Shown here: positions 11,290 to 22,800 of the stretch, in pieces | Layout of the letters: the number at the start of each line of letters is the position of its first letter | How positions within the stretch are numbered: the first letter of the stretch is position 1 | Assembly: GCF_001625215.2 (NCBI RefSeq) | Contig: NC_030381.2 | Location: 46,312,689 to 46,376,688 of the forward strand | DNA: 64,000 bases | Direction: 5' to 3' | From: Daucus carota subsp. sativus | Lineage: Eukaryota > Streptophyta > Magnoliopsida > Apiales > Apiaceae | Notes under the pieces: generated by a model | Database searches by the model: none | The model's input: the letters and a program-made list of their open reading frames with translations, nothing else | What the model was told of the DNA's origin: nothing | Program-made: the position numbers and the translations under genes

Positions 11290-12519
11290 TTCACTACCGA
11301 AAATTCACTGGAGAAAAATTGATTTTTGGACAAATTTCTTGTAAAATTAGAAGGTGCCCATCTGCGTTTCTCGATTTCTCAAAAGTGGGTATCTCTCGTA
11401 TTTTGAATTTCCGATTAAAATTTGATAGAGCGTGCTAGGTTCTTCCTAAAAGGCTATGTTTGATCGTTTTGTTTTGTGTTTTGATAGCGATCGGAGATTT
11501 AGCGAGGATCGTTAATAATTGATTCGAAATGTTGCAGGGCCAAGGCAGACAGAATTAGAGGCCGACAATTATATGAATTAGTTTGTGGTGAGCAGCTTTT
11601 CTTTCTGTCATAAAATTGATTTTTGTGTTTTTTTTTGTTATATACAGTGTGTGATACTGATGACTGATGACATGCATGCTAGTGTCCTATTCTGTCTGTA
11701 ATTTCCTGGAGGTCTGTGGGTATTTCATTTCTTTGGATTTTGAGGTATTCAGTAAATCAGTAGTTGATAACTTTTGGAGAATGTTAATTTTTTTATCAGA
11801 GATTTGAGAAATCAACCATATAAATAGTTTGTTGAATACAGTAATTTCCTTGTTAAATCCGTATTTACTGTGGCAAGTAAAATTAGTTTGGATAAACTTA
11901 TGATGTGTAGTGTGGTTTGGGTAAACAACAAGTTTTGTCAGTTCTTGGCTAATAAGTTTTGTTTGTTAGTCACTCTGGTTTGGAATTTCCTTCCCAAAGT
12001 TTTCCTGCAACCCCTTATCTCTTCCTTATTTTTTCCTCTCCTTTTACTCCCAATTCTAGCACCAGTGATGATTATACCTTCATTTCTTCCTCCTCTGCGT
12101 TTCGCATTGTTTATTTCACTATACTTTTGAGAAAAAGAAACATAATTTGCTGCCTCGGTGAGTTCCATCTGATATTTTAGTCATCTCTGCCAGTTCCCTT
12201 GAACAAATTTTAGTCTCAAGTAAGGCTTTATTCTCTCATCTGAGCTGCTATGTAGTTAGGATTTCTTTTGAAAACACACACACATATGTTGTGCTGGCTT
12301 CTTGAAAGAGTTAGAGTTCTCTGTGTATTTTCAAAGTTTCTTATTTTTCAGGGTTCATCATAACTTTAGTTTAGGCTTCTCAATATCTCACCTTCTCTTT
12401 CTGAATTGCTTTAATTTGGTTTTCCTGCAATTTTTACAGGGTATTCAATTTAGGCTGGCTGGCTTTTGTGAGGGTCTTCAGGAGCACAAAGGAGTAAGTT
12501 CTATACTTATTTTATAAAT
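11290..12519 (+). promoter_or_regulatory. probable spliced 5' UTR of the At1g01500-like gene
   Basis: Upstream of the ATG at 12520 there are good splice signals in non-coding sequence. There is a donor G/GTATCT near 11388; an acceptor TGTTGCAG ending at 11537 with a donor GTG/GTGAGC after 11587, giving a possible 50-nt exon; and an acceptor TTTTTACAG ending at 12439, after which sequence continues unspliced to the ATG. This suggests two 5' UTR introns. The exact transcription start cannot be read from sequence. Confidence 0.45.
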
Positions 12520-14315
12520 ATGGAGAATTCTCATGAGAAAGTGAATGGATACTCCAATTCAACAAGGGACTTGGACAACTCTCATATGAAATGGAATGGA
12601 AATGGAGTGGTCGAAAATGGCCATGGTGTCAAGAGGCACACTTCTTACCAGCCTAGTGTTAAGCTGTCATTATCTTGGCTTGATATAAGAGTTTTCTATG
12701 TTAGAGTCAGCAAATGTGACATCGATGATTCAACTCCTGAATGCCTTACATTAAATCATATTCCATTGAATCATGAAACCCTTCTTGAAGTAAATGGAGC
12801 AAGAACTAGCATCTATTCGGATGGTGCGTCCACACTACTTAGAAGAGACAGGTTTGATAAGAAATCTGAGGAAGTAACTTACGTCAGTACTGATAGTTTA
12901 AGAATGACAGGAAGTGTGAAGTTTGAGGTTTTCAATAAGGATGTTCTAGTCATATCTGGTTTATTAGAGTCGAGTCAATGTACTGGAAGCATAGGGGATT
13001 CAGAAAATCATGGCCAGAGGTGGAGTATGCACTGTGAGTCAGATATTCCTGTGAGGAGCAGTCTTTTCAACGCAAAACAGTGTACAAGCCTAGAGTCGCC
13101 AGAGGTCGAGGTCTATGTAGCTGGTTGCTTTTCTGGTGTACCAATTATCTTGACAAAAACTCTGCAGCTTGGTTCAAGGAAAAAGCAGTCGAGAAAGGGG
13201 ATGTTGAAATCAATCCCAGAATATGAAGCAACGGTAAGCCAAAAAGATGTGCCAGCTGGATTTGATTTGCAGGTATGTACTTTTCTAGTAAAAAAATGAT
13301 AACTTTGAAATTTCTGGTTTTAATCCTCTTCAAGTTTAGGTTGTTTTTATTTTTGTCAATTATATCACATTACTTTTTCGGATCCTCTTAACTGTAACTG
13401 CTGATACAATGTTTTCTCATTTTCTGGCTATCTCTTTGATGGAGACGGTGCTTGATACCATAATGGATAAATATCTTATCCTTGATCGGCTAGGACAGTA
13501 TGGGTTTGCACATGTTCCCAAGTTAGGGAAGAATTTAGTATGCACTTTTGTCCATGTGACCACATCTTAATAAATGATCAAACAGCCGTACAACCATGTC
13601 TTCAGATTTTGTTATTCTATCATATTTCAGCTATTCATTGCAAGTCTCTACAGCGAGATTTATTATTTAATAAATTATATTATTTTGGTCCCCCTCAAAA
13701 AGTGTATAGTTTTGATCACTGAACTAAAAGTCACTACTGCTGAAGATAATTTGTGTGGATAATGCATTTTGCCAGACCTTGCTTAGAAACTGTCAGATGC
13801 CATGTCCTGATAATTCTAATTGTGCTTGTCATTTTTTACCTGGAAACACGTGGATGTTAAATCGAAGAATATTGTGTTTTATATTTTGGACTTTCGTTTA
13901 ACAGACTCTGAACCTTATCTTACTGGATTTATGTATAATTGGTTTACAGGTCACTTTCACAGTAGATTTTGTTAACAGAAGGGCTCATTGATATTTAATC
14001 TAGCACTTTGCACCTAGCTAATATGTTCCTTCTTGAATATGCTTGTTTTCATATAAGTATGTTTTCTTGCTTTTCACCCTGCAGGTAGCAGATTACTCTG
14101 ACCACAAACCAGAGAATGAAGAATATAACCCCCTCTATCATCCAGGGATGCAATATCTGGAAGGTGAAGATGGAGAGTTATCATGGTTCACTGCTGGTGT
14201 AAGAGTTGGGGTTGGAATTGGTCTCAGTGTTTGTCTTGGAGTTGGAATAGGCGTCGGTTTACTGGTAAAAACCTACCAAGGAACAACCCGCAACTTCAGA
14301 AGACGGTTATTCTGA
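12520..14315 (+). CDS. At1g01500-like protein of unknown function
   Basis: Two exons, 12520-13272 (251 codons) and 14085-14315, join in phase 0 across CAG/GTATGT and CCTGCAG/GTAGCA to give 327 aa. Recognisable parts are KLSLSWLDIRVFYVRVSKCD near residue 50, a basic stretch GSRKKQSRKGM, and NPLYHPGMQYLEGEDGELSW near 275. A Gly/Val-rich hydrophobic segment (VRVGVGIGLSVCLGVGIGVG) and a basic tail (NFRRRLF) follow. This matches the plant family of Arabidopsis At1g01500, often labelled erythronate-4-phosphate dehydrogenase family; I see no dehydrogenase motif and would not assign that activity. The Gly-rich segment could be a C-terminal membrane anchor or tail, which is inferred. Confidence 0.88.
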
Positions 14316-14495
14316 AACCTCACCGTGAAGTACTCTTACAAAAAACTTGAGTTTCTCTCAAGGCAGCTGACGTTCTGCTGGGTATAACCTTATCAAGTAT
14401 TGTTTGAGGGAGTTCACATGTTTTGTTACAAGTGCAAAATGATACAATTTCTTGGCTTGAGTTAGATTTAGACATTCAGTCAATCTTGTAAGTGA

Positions 14496-14501
14496 AATAA
14501 A
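14496..14501 (+). terminator. poly(A) signal AATAAA
   Basis: AATAAA lies about 180 bp after the stop codon of the At1g01500-like gene, in sequence that reads as 3' UTR. It is the best match to a near-upstream element there. Confidence 0.4.
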
Positions 14502-14950
14502 GCATAGCTTCGCTTGTTTTTCTAATAAAAGCGGAAGTTGTCTCAGAAATTTCTCAGTTTTTTGCTGAAGTTCTATAGCCAGAACTACATCTGAAATTTA
14601 CTTGATCCAATTACAATATTAAATATCAAAACATAATCATTCTCAATCTTTTGTTCAATTCGGACAGAGGTACTAAAACAAATTTGCAAAAGAATATATC
14701 ATTAGATGTGAAAACAAAAGTTCTTTAGAAACAGTACATGAAAAACTCTAGTTACACAGCAAGATCAAATACTAGAAAATACAAAATTCATGATCAATCC
14801 TCCTGGAAGACAAATTCCATTCTAATGCTCTACGCCCATAAGTCCATAATAACAGTAAGCCATCATAGTGATCAGGGTCTCACCTTTTTAGTCATTGGGG
14901 CCTGAAATTTAAGCTTGAAATTTCCTTTTTCCCGGGTTGGTAGTCATGTC
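14502..14950. other. gap between convergent genes
   Basis: The interval lies between the 3' end of the At1g01500-like gene (+) and the stop of the NAC gene (-). It probably holds both 3' UTRs. No other feature is seen. Confidence 0.5.
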
Positions 14951-15895
14951 TTAAACGGAGTCCTCTTCTTGAGGGTTGGAATGGCCGGAAAACTGGACCT
15001 TAGTCATGCCAAAAAGAAATTTCCCTCTTCCACTTTCTTCCTCTTTATTTTCCTGAGCAATCATAGCAGGCTCAAAATTTTCTGTATTTACTTGTTCTGA
15101 TGGTGAATTCACTGAACCCGCACAATCATTACCATGATCAATACTCATACATTCCACTCGATCACACATTTCGACGATATTATTCCCCTTATCCCCTTCT
15201 TTTTCCTCAACCCTGCCACTCTCCAACATTTCTGAATCACGACGACTCCTCTGACAAGAAACAGGCCCCTGATTTCTATCCACATTGGCATTCCTGTGTT
15301 GAAACTTTCTGCCACTTTTGACAGGCGGATCACAAACATTCTTGAGTTTAACCAGAGGGCCTTTCGACAAGTCCAGAGTAATCTTGCACAGAACAACATT
15401 ACAGGGATTCGCAATCCTCTCATTAACTCCACTCAAGTGAAACTCATGCATCTTCCAATGCCCCACCTTACTCAACTCCACACCCTCCACATCATTAATC
15501 TCGAAAACCAAGAACCTCCTCTCCCCCACAAGATCCCCACTGTCACGCTCCCTGATCTCGTACCGCTTCGTCTGGCCATCCCACGTCCCACACCCAGCCT
15601 TCTTGGTGTAATTCTCCTTAGCAGCCCTAGGGTTATTCTTCATCTTGCCAGACTTCTTGGTTAAACTCACGAAAACATACGTCACTTTCTCGAGCTTTCC
15701 CGGACTCACTTCAGACAGGAGCCAAGAATCAGTATCCGGGGGAAGGAGGTGCCAGGGATTGGCATTGGGGCCGTACAATTGGCACTCCTGGACAGCATTG
15801 AAGGGATCCTGTTGGGCCAGGACTCTGGGTTTGAGATAGAGAGTGATGAGCTCTTCCTCTAAAGGCTTGAAGCGATATCCTGGGGGGAGTTTCAT
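14951..15895 (-). CDS. NAC-domain transcription factor, intronless
   Basis: The frame is continuous for 314 aa. The NAC domain occupies residues 1 to about 170: subdomain A LPPGYRFKPLEEELITLYL, B with NPWHLLPP, a C/D region with TYVFVSLTKKSGKMKNNPRA and GCGTWDGQTKRYEI, and D/E ending GHWKMHEFHLSG. NAC proteins bind DNA as dimers in the nucleus. The domain is divergent, and the usual WxMHEYRL-type motif reads WKMHEFHL. The C-terminus is acidic and Ser/Glu-rich with no membrane segment. The lack of introns is unusual, because most NAC genes have one or two. A TATATATA-like box at about 15952-15960 lies some 60 bp upstream of the ATG. It could be a lineage-specific NAC; I cannot name an orthologue. 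Confidence 0.87.
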   Translation of the reverse strand: MKLPPGYRFKPLEEELITLYLKPRVLAQQDPFNAVQECQLYGPNANPWHLLPPDTDSWLLSEVSPGKLEKVTYVFVSLTKKSGKMKNNPRAAKENYTKKAGCGTWDGQTKRYEIRERDSGDLVGERRFLVFEINDVEGVELSKVGHWKMHEFHLSGVNERIANPCNVVLCKITLDLSKGPLVKLKNVCDPPVKSGRKFQHRNANVDRNQGPVSCQRSRRDSEMLESGRVEEKEGDKGNNIVEMCDRVECMSIDHGNDCAGSVNSPSEQVNTENFEPAMIAQENKEEESGRGKFLFGMTKVQFSGHSNPQEEDSV

Positions 15896-16809
15896 GGAAG
15901 GAGTATTTTGTTAAGGTGTGATGTGATCCTGGTGGGAGCGGATTTGTATGGGTATATATAGGAATGGACTGGGGAATGTAAGCGTAACCTTTCTTTGCTT
16001 TATCTTGGATATCAGCGATTATCAGGAATTAATCAAAATTATTAATTGAATTAATCAGGTATATTAAAATAACAATAATAATTTTTAATTTATTGAATGT
16101 AGCATAAAAATATATTATAATTAATAGTATTCAAAAATCAAATCGACCCTCAGGTACTTGAAAACTATGGGCATCTAATCAACCCTGAAACAAGAACCCA
16201 AACAAGAGTATTGAAAAATTGAAGGAGTTTTACCTCAGTGTTTTGCTTCTAGTTTGAGTCAGGGAAACATCAACAACACATTTTCATTCAAAGGGCAGAA
16301 ATGTTGAAGTGAACTGCATGCTGTTGTGCAGAGATGATAGATAATAATACGCAAACCGGAAATGAAGGCTTTTCTCTTCTTTTTTTTTTTCCCCCCCTTT
16401 CTTCCAAGTTTTTAGCTTTTCAGTTCATCAACAACAACTTTAGCTAAAGTCACAAGACAGCAGCAGTTCAACATTCAGTTTAGGCTTCCAACAAGTCTTT
16501 ATCACGGATTTTAGTTATATCGCTTACCCATACTCATTCAGGAGAAGAGGTACTCAACGACAACATTTGGAATGAGCAATGTCTATTAATTGAAATTTTC
16601 ATAACTTTCTTATTATTTCATGCTTGAAAAATATAGTGAAACAATCTGAATGAATATGAAAGACAAGAAATTCAGATAAATAAACTAAAGTATAACTTAC
16701 AACTAATTTTGTACCACGTTAAAATCACATATTGACTGCAATGAACCTACATGCCATGATGCCAATTTTACCTTGAAGAATATACAGACTGAAATAAAAT
16801 GCTATAGAT
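15896..16809. other. NAC promoter and 3' flank of the MATE gene
   Basis: No gene is recognised. The first 100 bp hold the NAC core promoter and the rest is AT-rich. A pyrimidine tract (T then C run) sits near 16380-16400. The MATE 3' UTR should lie at the right end. Confidence 0.45.
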
Positions 16810-19800
16810 CTAAGCAGCACTTGGATTCCCCAAAGAGTGTTGTGTGGATTTGTTAGACCATAGTATTCCATCTGGTGAGGTGAGGCGTCCAAAAGCAATG
16901 CCAAATCTAGACTGAAAGATACAAAAACGAAAAATGAGATGGAAAGAATTGATAAATATGCTTACAGCAACTGTTTGAAAACATAAAAATTGCATTATGA
17001 GAATGAAAATATGATCAACAAGGTTACTTACCCATTGAAATGCCGCCAAGCCCCACCAGCATATAGACAAACCAAATCCCCTGTTGCTCAACAACTGTAA
17101 ATTGTAATTCGGGCGTCAGTTCGTAAATCCTCTGTTTCTAGTTAATGTAACATGTCAAAAAGATGGGAAATCTAACCGTTTTTCGAGCAACAAAAAAATT
17201 TCTTTTATTTCAGGTTATACTATGTATCTTTGGTATATGAGTATTAATTTTTATTTTTAAGACCAATAGGATAATAAAAACACACTTAAGGAAGTAAAGA
17301 AATGAACTTGATCTTATGAAAAAAAGGCAGAAACATTACCATGAGTAGCAAAGCCCCACAAAAAACGATACTACTCATTGACAAACTGATAAACTTGAAC
17401 TCTCGTCCAGCCTGCACAAACAAAAGGGAATGGTGACATACTGACAAAAGAAGAAATCGAATTAGACCGCATGCTCCACAGCTTGGGCGCCGCCCATAAT
17501 TCTTTTGTGAGTCTCATTCTTGTGAACATACTATGCATTAGCTATAGCACTGCACGGGTCGATACGCATGGCGCCTAGTATCTATCATTTATGACCAGGA
17601 CTACTGGAGTATCTGATCCCATTCACACCCCTAGCTGTCGTCTCTCAGTGTCAGTGTCGGCCCAGCAGAGTGAGGAATATGTAAGAACTAGAAAGTCCCT
17701 AGATCATACAATACTTATTACCGATTTGAAATTCCTGCCCGATGCAGCGGTTGAAGAAAAAGGGATCATTTTGCAAGTACTGAGAAAACAGATCTCAATT
17801 TATAATCTTGCGGCACTTGTAAAATATTACATTGCCAGTTAAGTTATATGAGAAAACCCTTACCGCCCCACAACATAAAGAGACCAACACTGGGAAAATG
17901 GAACAAAATACATGTAATTAAAAAAGTAATGCAAACATAAGCAAGTTGTTAAGTGTATAGTTTGAAAGTTTAACTAGAGTATCAAGTGCTATGTCAGTAA
18001 TTTCTTATATGCTCGAACTTGAACTAAAGCTTCATCCTCATAGTTAACCAACAATATGGACAGGCGGTTATAGTTTTTAATTGTTTGAGTTAAATTAACA
18101 TCACTAGACCATACTTAGACTAAGAATGTACGTATAAAACAATATGGAGGAGAGTCAGAAAGCCAAAGAAACCTGTAGAAAACACTTACCAGCAATGCAC
18201 CCTCCAGACCAGAAGTACTAGGTGTAACACACAGCGTGATAAAGTACGGAACTAGCACTTTATGCATCTGCAACAAGCCAACAATAGCAATTAAGATTAT
18301 TCGTCTTTAAAGTGAAAGTATTACAGATGATATATAGTTTAAAAACAATTAGACAATTGGGAAAGAAGGAAAGAATTATGATAGATATGACCTCCTTTAT
18401 GATCCCATTATCTGGTGAAAAAATAGAGGGAAAAAACCAGGGAATAACTGTTCCAATGGATCCCAATATTGTACCACTCAAAGCTCCAACAATTACCAAA
18501 GACTTCAACAGCATTCGTGCCTGTATGATACCCAAGAAAGAAGGACAAAACGAAAATAAGCAAAAAGATTAATGTTTTAAAATTAGTGATTTTGCTTTAG
18601 GATGTACCTAACAATATAAGATATGTCACATGCAAACTGATTTTGCTAAAATTACCAAAGAGAATAAGAGTCTTGTTAATCCATTTATTCTTTTGCTAAG
18701 TCTAGTTTTATGATCAAGGCTTGGGTTATGATTATTTAGTCTAATTTTGCACTGCCAGGGACAAAATTGTTTCAAACTTAATCATGCAAGTTTATACATG
18801 GCACAAAATATTATTTCTTGTTAGTTCATTTCATGGGAGATTAATAATCTGACGGAGAGCGTGGATTTAAATTGTACCCCGTAGTGAACTAAATATTGAT
18901 GAAAAATAGTCAATGCATATATTTAAAGAACAAGAAACAAAATTCTCCATAGTCCTGTAAAATCAAAACAAATAGTAATATGTCGAGACTAGTTTTATAA
19001 AACAAGCATAGCATTGCATCTTTATTATATGTAAAAGATCATATTGAAGAGGTACTCAATTCCCAAAAGAGATATCATTAATCAATTAACTCTACTAACC
19101 CTTAATAAACTTCGTTTAGCTCCATATAACAGCTCAGGCATAAATGATTGAGCCGTTTGAGCTAGAGGTTCTGCCCATACCGCACACATGAAGTACATTT
19201 GGATCATGACCTGGAATGGGCTTAACATGTTAAGGTGAATTGCCATAAGCTCCTTGCAAACACAAAGTAAAAGCAGGAAAGAACAATAGGATACAAACTT
19301 CAAACTGACCTGATGAGCTGCAACTGCCTGAACACCCATAGATGTAGCAAAATAGACTAGAAGTGCATAAAACGCGACCTTAAAACTCAGCTTGTGTTAG
19401 TGGTGTCACATTAGTGCAGATACATGGAGAGTATTGAGTAAAAAGTTGCCAACCTTTGACATCATTAGAACGAAAACTGGAGCTGCAAGCATATATATGT
19501 TCTGCAACTCGCTGAATGATGGAACAGAGAGAGCAAACCCGTTATATCCTTTATTGTTCAGAGCTTCAACCATCATATAAGCTGCAACAACCTAAAGCAG
19601 ATTCCGTGTCATAAAGAAAAAGGGAAAGTGTACACAGTGTATAAAGTGGGATGCAATAAGACAACTTCAGATAAACATGGTAAGAAGATAGAACGCAATG
19701 CTTATTTGACATACTTGTGATGCCATTGTTGCCCATGCTGCTCCTGCAATACCATATCCAAGGAATGTGCACAGAACTACATCGCCAATCCCATTTATTG

Positions 19801-22800
19801 CACTAGCAACAATCAAAGCCTTCAAAGGCCCCCAAGAATCTTTCAAGCCAAGACTGTAATCAAATGACAGACATTTGTAAATTTGTCAAACTCAACACAT
19901 CATGGACTCGGTGGATCATAGTTAGACATCTGAGTAATGTAAATTACTGTTGGATGAGTGAATTATTTGGCGAGGCAGACACACATCAGGGTATGTACTA
20001 GTCATACCAATCAAGTATACCCTGCCTAGTATCACTGCATGTCTTATGTTAGAAAAAAATACTGCAGCAATGGAGTAGCTTATAGTACAATATATAAACA
20101 CAGATGATGTTTGTTGCCCCAAAAGAAAGTAATCATATAGCTAGGGCTGTAAAAAAAAAATCAAAAAATCCGATATTCGTTCGAAATTTCTACATTTGTA
20201 TCCGAAATAAAGCGGATATTATCCGTATCTGAAATAAATCGGAAAAAAACCGTATCTGCATCCGACAATTTCAGATACGGATACGCATATAGGCATATCC
20301 ATATCCGTTAATATTCGAGCCCGGAAATAAAAATTTATATATATTTAATATACAATAAATATAATTATAATTAATTAATAATATATATTTTTGTTCATTA
20401 TTTAATATATCTTTAAAATATATATTTAAATACAGACATATATATATATATTATGTACTAATATATTTTATTAAAAATATTTCATATTTTAACTCTTCTT
20501 AAGTTATTTTTCCATTAAACAAAAAAAAATTGCATAATGTAAATCATATTTGGATATTATCCAGATCCGAATATTACTAGTCGAATTCGGATTTGGGTAT
20601 TTTTCAAAATAGTTTCGGATTCAGATTTTCGGATACAGGAAGATCCATATCCGAATTATCTGTTTGACAACCCTACATATAGCGGAAATAGTCTTGTCTG
20701 CACCTTGCACTCTGAGCAACCCATCCAATCAGCACAGCTGGCCAAGCCAAACCTCGAATCTACAAACAGATTGAATAATTTAGTTAAGCAAAACCATCCT
20801 CAAAGCTGAAAACCTATGCATATACATATACTTAAATATAAAGAAAGAAATATCTCTAACATTTTGCCCACATTTATCATGTATATTAGTCTCAAAACAT
20901 CAACGACGGAAAAGATCAAAACATGAGATTGTCACACAAGCACATATAATCATAAAAAACATGCCGTATGTGGTTTATTAACCACTCCCTGGATTATCAG
21001 GTTTTTAACAGAATAAAATATATTTATGCATTGTGAGTTTATTTGAATTCACAATTTAGGCATGGACAGCTAATAGATGTCTCATTGTCCAAAGTGTATT
21101 GTATACCTTAAATTTTAACAAATGCTCAGTTAATGGGCTTGTCAAGACCTAATAAGAAGAATTTTGGTCCTCCATGCCAAATTCAAAAATTAGGACAATT
21201 TTAAACTGGGGGTCATCAATTATTGCATCTGTATATAGTCACAAATATAGAGAAAAACAAATATAGGTAGCAACTTCATAAATTTTATATTTTGTTATAA
21301 TTACCTTGATAAACTTAGCATAATGATACATTATAATTTAGTATAGTATCCAGTAAAAATCATCAATAAATTCTCCATCTTTTAAAACAAAATATCAGAC
21401 AACAGAATAATCCTGCCGGTTTTAAAATAATCGAAGACACTAACAACAAAATTTAATGATTTATTGACTTGCAAAATACATGTTTGTGTTGTTCAAAGTA
21501 AAGGGGTCTTATCTCTCTAATGTATCTATCGAAAAGTTAGTCCACTGCGTACAAGTTTAATATTATAGGTTGACTTGTGAATTTCGGGTGTCACTGAAAG
21601 GCTAGTAATAATATGCATAATCCACAAAAAAAATAACTAAATACTTTAACAGCGTACAGCCACACAAATGATAACAAACTATTGATTTTATAGCTAGGAA
21701 ATGAAAAGAGGTATATGCCATAAAATTAACCTGGACATATTTGTTTGCTGAATATATTATATCTACATTCTTTGCCCCAGTGAAAGCTGGAAATTGTGAT
21801 CAATAAAAGTGTGTAACTGGTTGGCTCAGCTACAAATTGTAAAATATATTGCATAACATAGAAGAATCCACTAATACATAACGGGAAAAATGCTCGAGCT
21901 ACCTGTCAGGGCCCATGCTCCCGAGAATCTAGTAAACAAAAGCATCAAGATGCCACAAATCAGCCCAACAAAAAGTAATACAGATATCTGATGCTGCACT
22001 TCATCTTTACCCTGCACCAGCCTGGATTAGTTCTACAAAGCAAGAAAGATAATGAAGAGCTAGTAATAGTGTAATCATTCCAGACACTGGACAAACTATG
22101 TAATAAGTGGAACTTTATTTAAGATTTTACAGCATAAAATTAATAATAAGAAGATGAGCAGAAAACTAGATTAAAGCACAGGAAAAAACGTATATAATAT
22201 TTATCTGATAACCGTTATGCGGCTATAAGTAGCAACTGGCATTTGACCAGGAACAAAAAGAAACTAAATGATAAAAGTAGCTATGCTAGTGCTTGTGCTT
22301 TTCTTATGTATGTCCATCTTTTATAATACATAATATTTTAATTGCTAGACTTGTAAAGCTGACTGTACTTCACAAGAGTTTAATTCCCTTGTAGCTTGCA
22401 GAGATATTAAGCTGGTGGAGGTAGTACAAAAGAGATGTGTCCAAATTATCTACCTTGTACCAGAATTTTTTCTTATGTTGCCGACTCAAAACATGTCACC
22501 AAATCAAATTTATTTTCAGAGGAAATCCAAAGACTAACATTGAGGTTCTATATAAGATGAGAAGGATATAGACTTTGAAATCACACTACAATACAAATCA
22601 AATCAAAAGGTTTCATCTTTTCTCTTGCAAGCGCCTTCGTTCCTCATTAATTCAAATCAAAGTAAGCGACATCGGGAAGGGATAGCGCATTTGCTTGGTT
22701 GGCGGCTGGCTAGCTTAGCTCTCGTCCTGTAGCTGCTGCTTATCGACCGGCAGACCGGCTACCAGCAGCAAGAATAGACTCTTGGATTCATGATGCTCAG

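Noticed and set aside
17724-17760. GCATCGGGCAG/GAATTTC as a MATE exon
   Set aside because: It looked like an exon reading ASGRNFKS, but it lacks a proper acceptor. The real exon 17340-17411 ([14 protein letters not shown]) fits family and phase.
17591-17842. 83-codon plus-strand ORF in a MATE intron
   Set aside because: Its first third lies on the plastid 16S rRNA fragment and the remainder has no recognisable domain.
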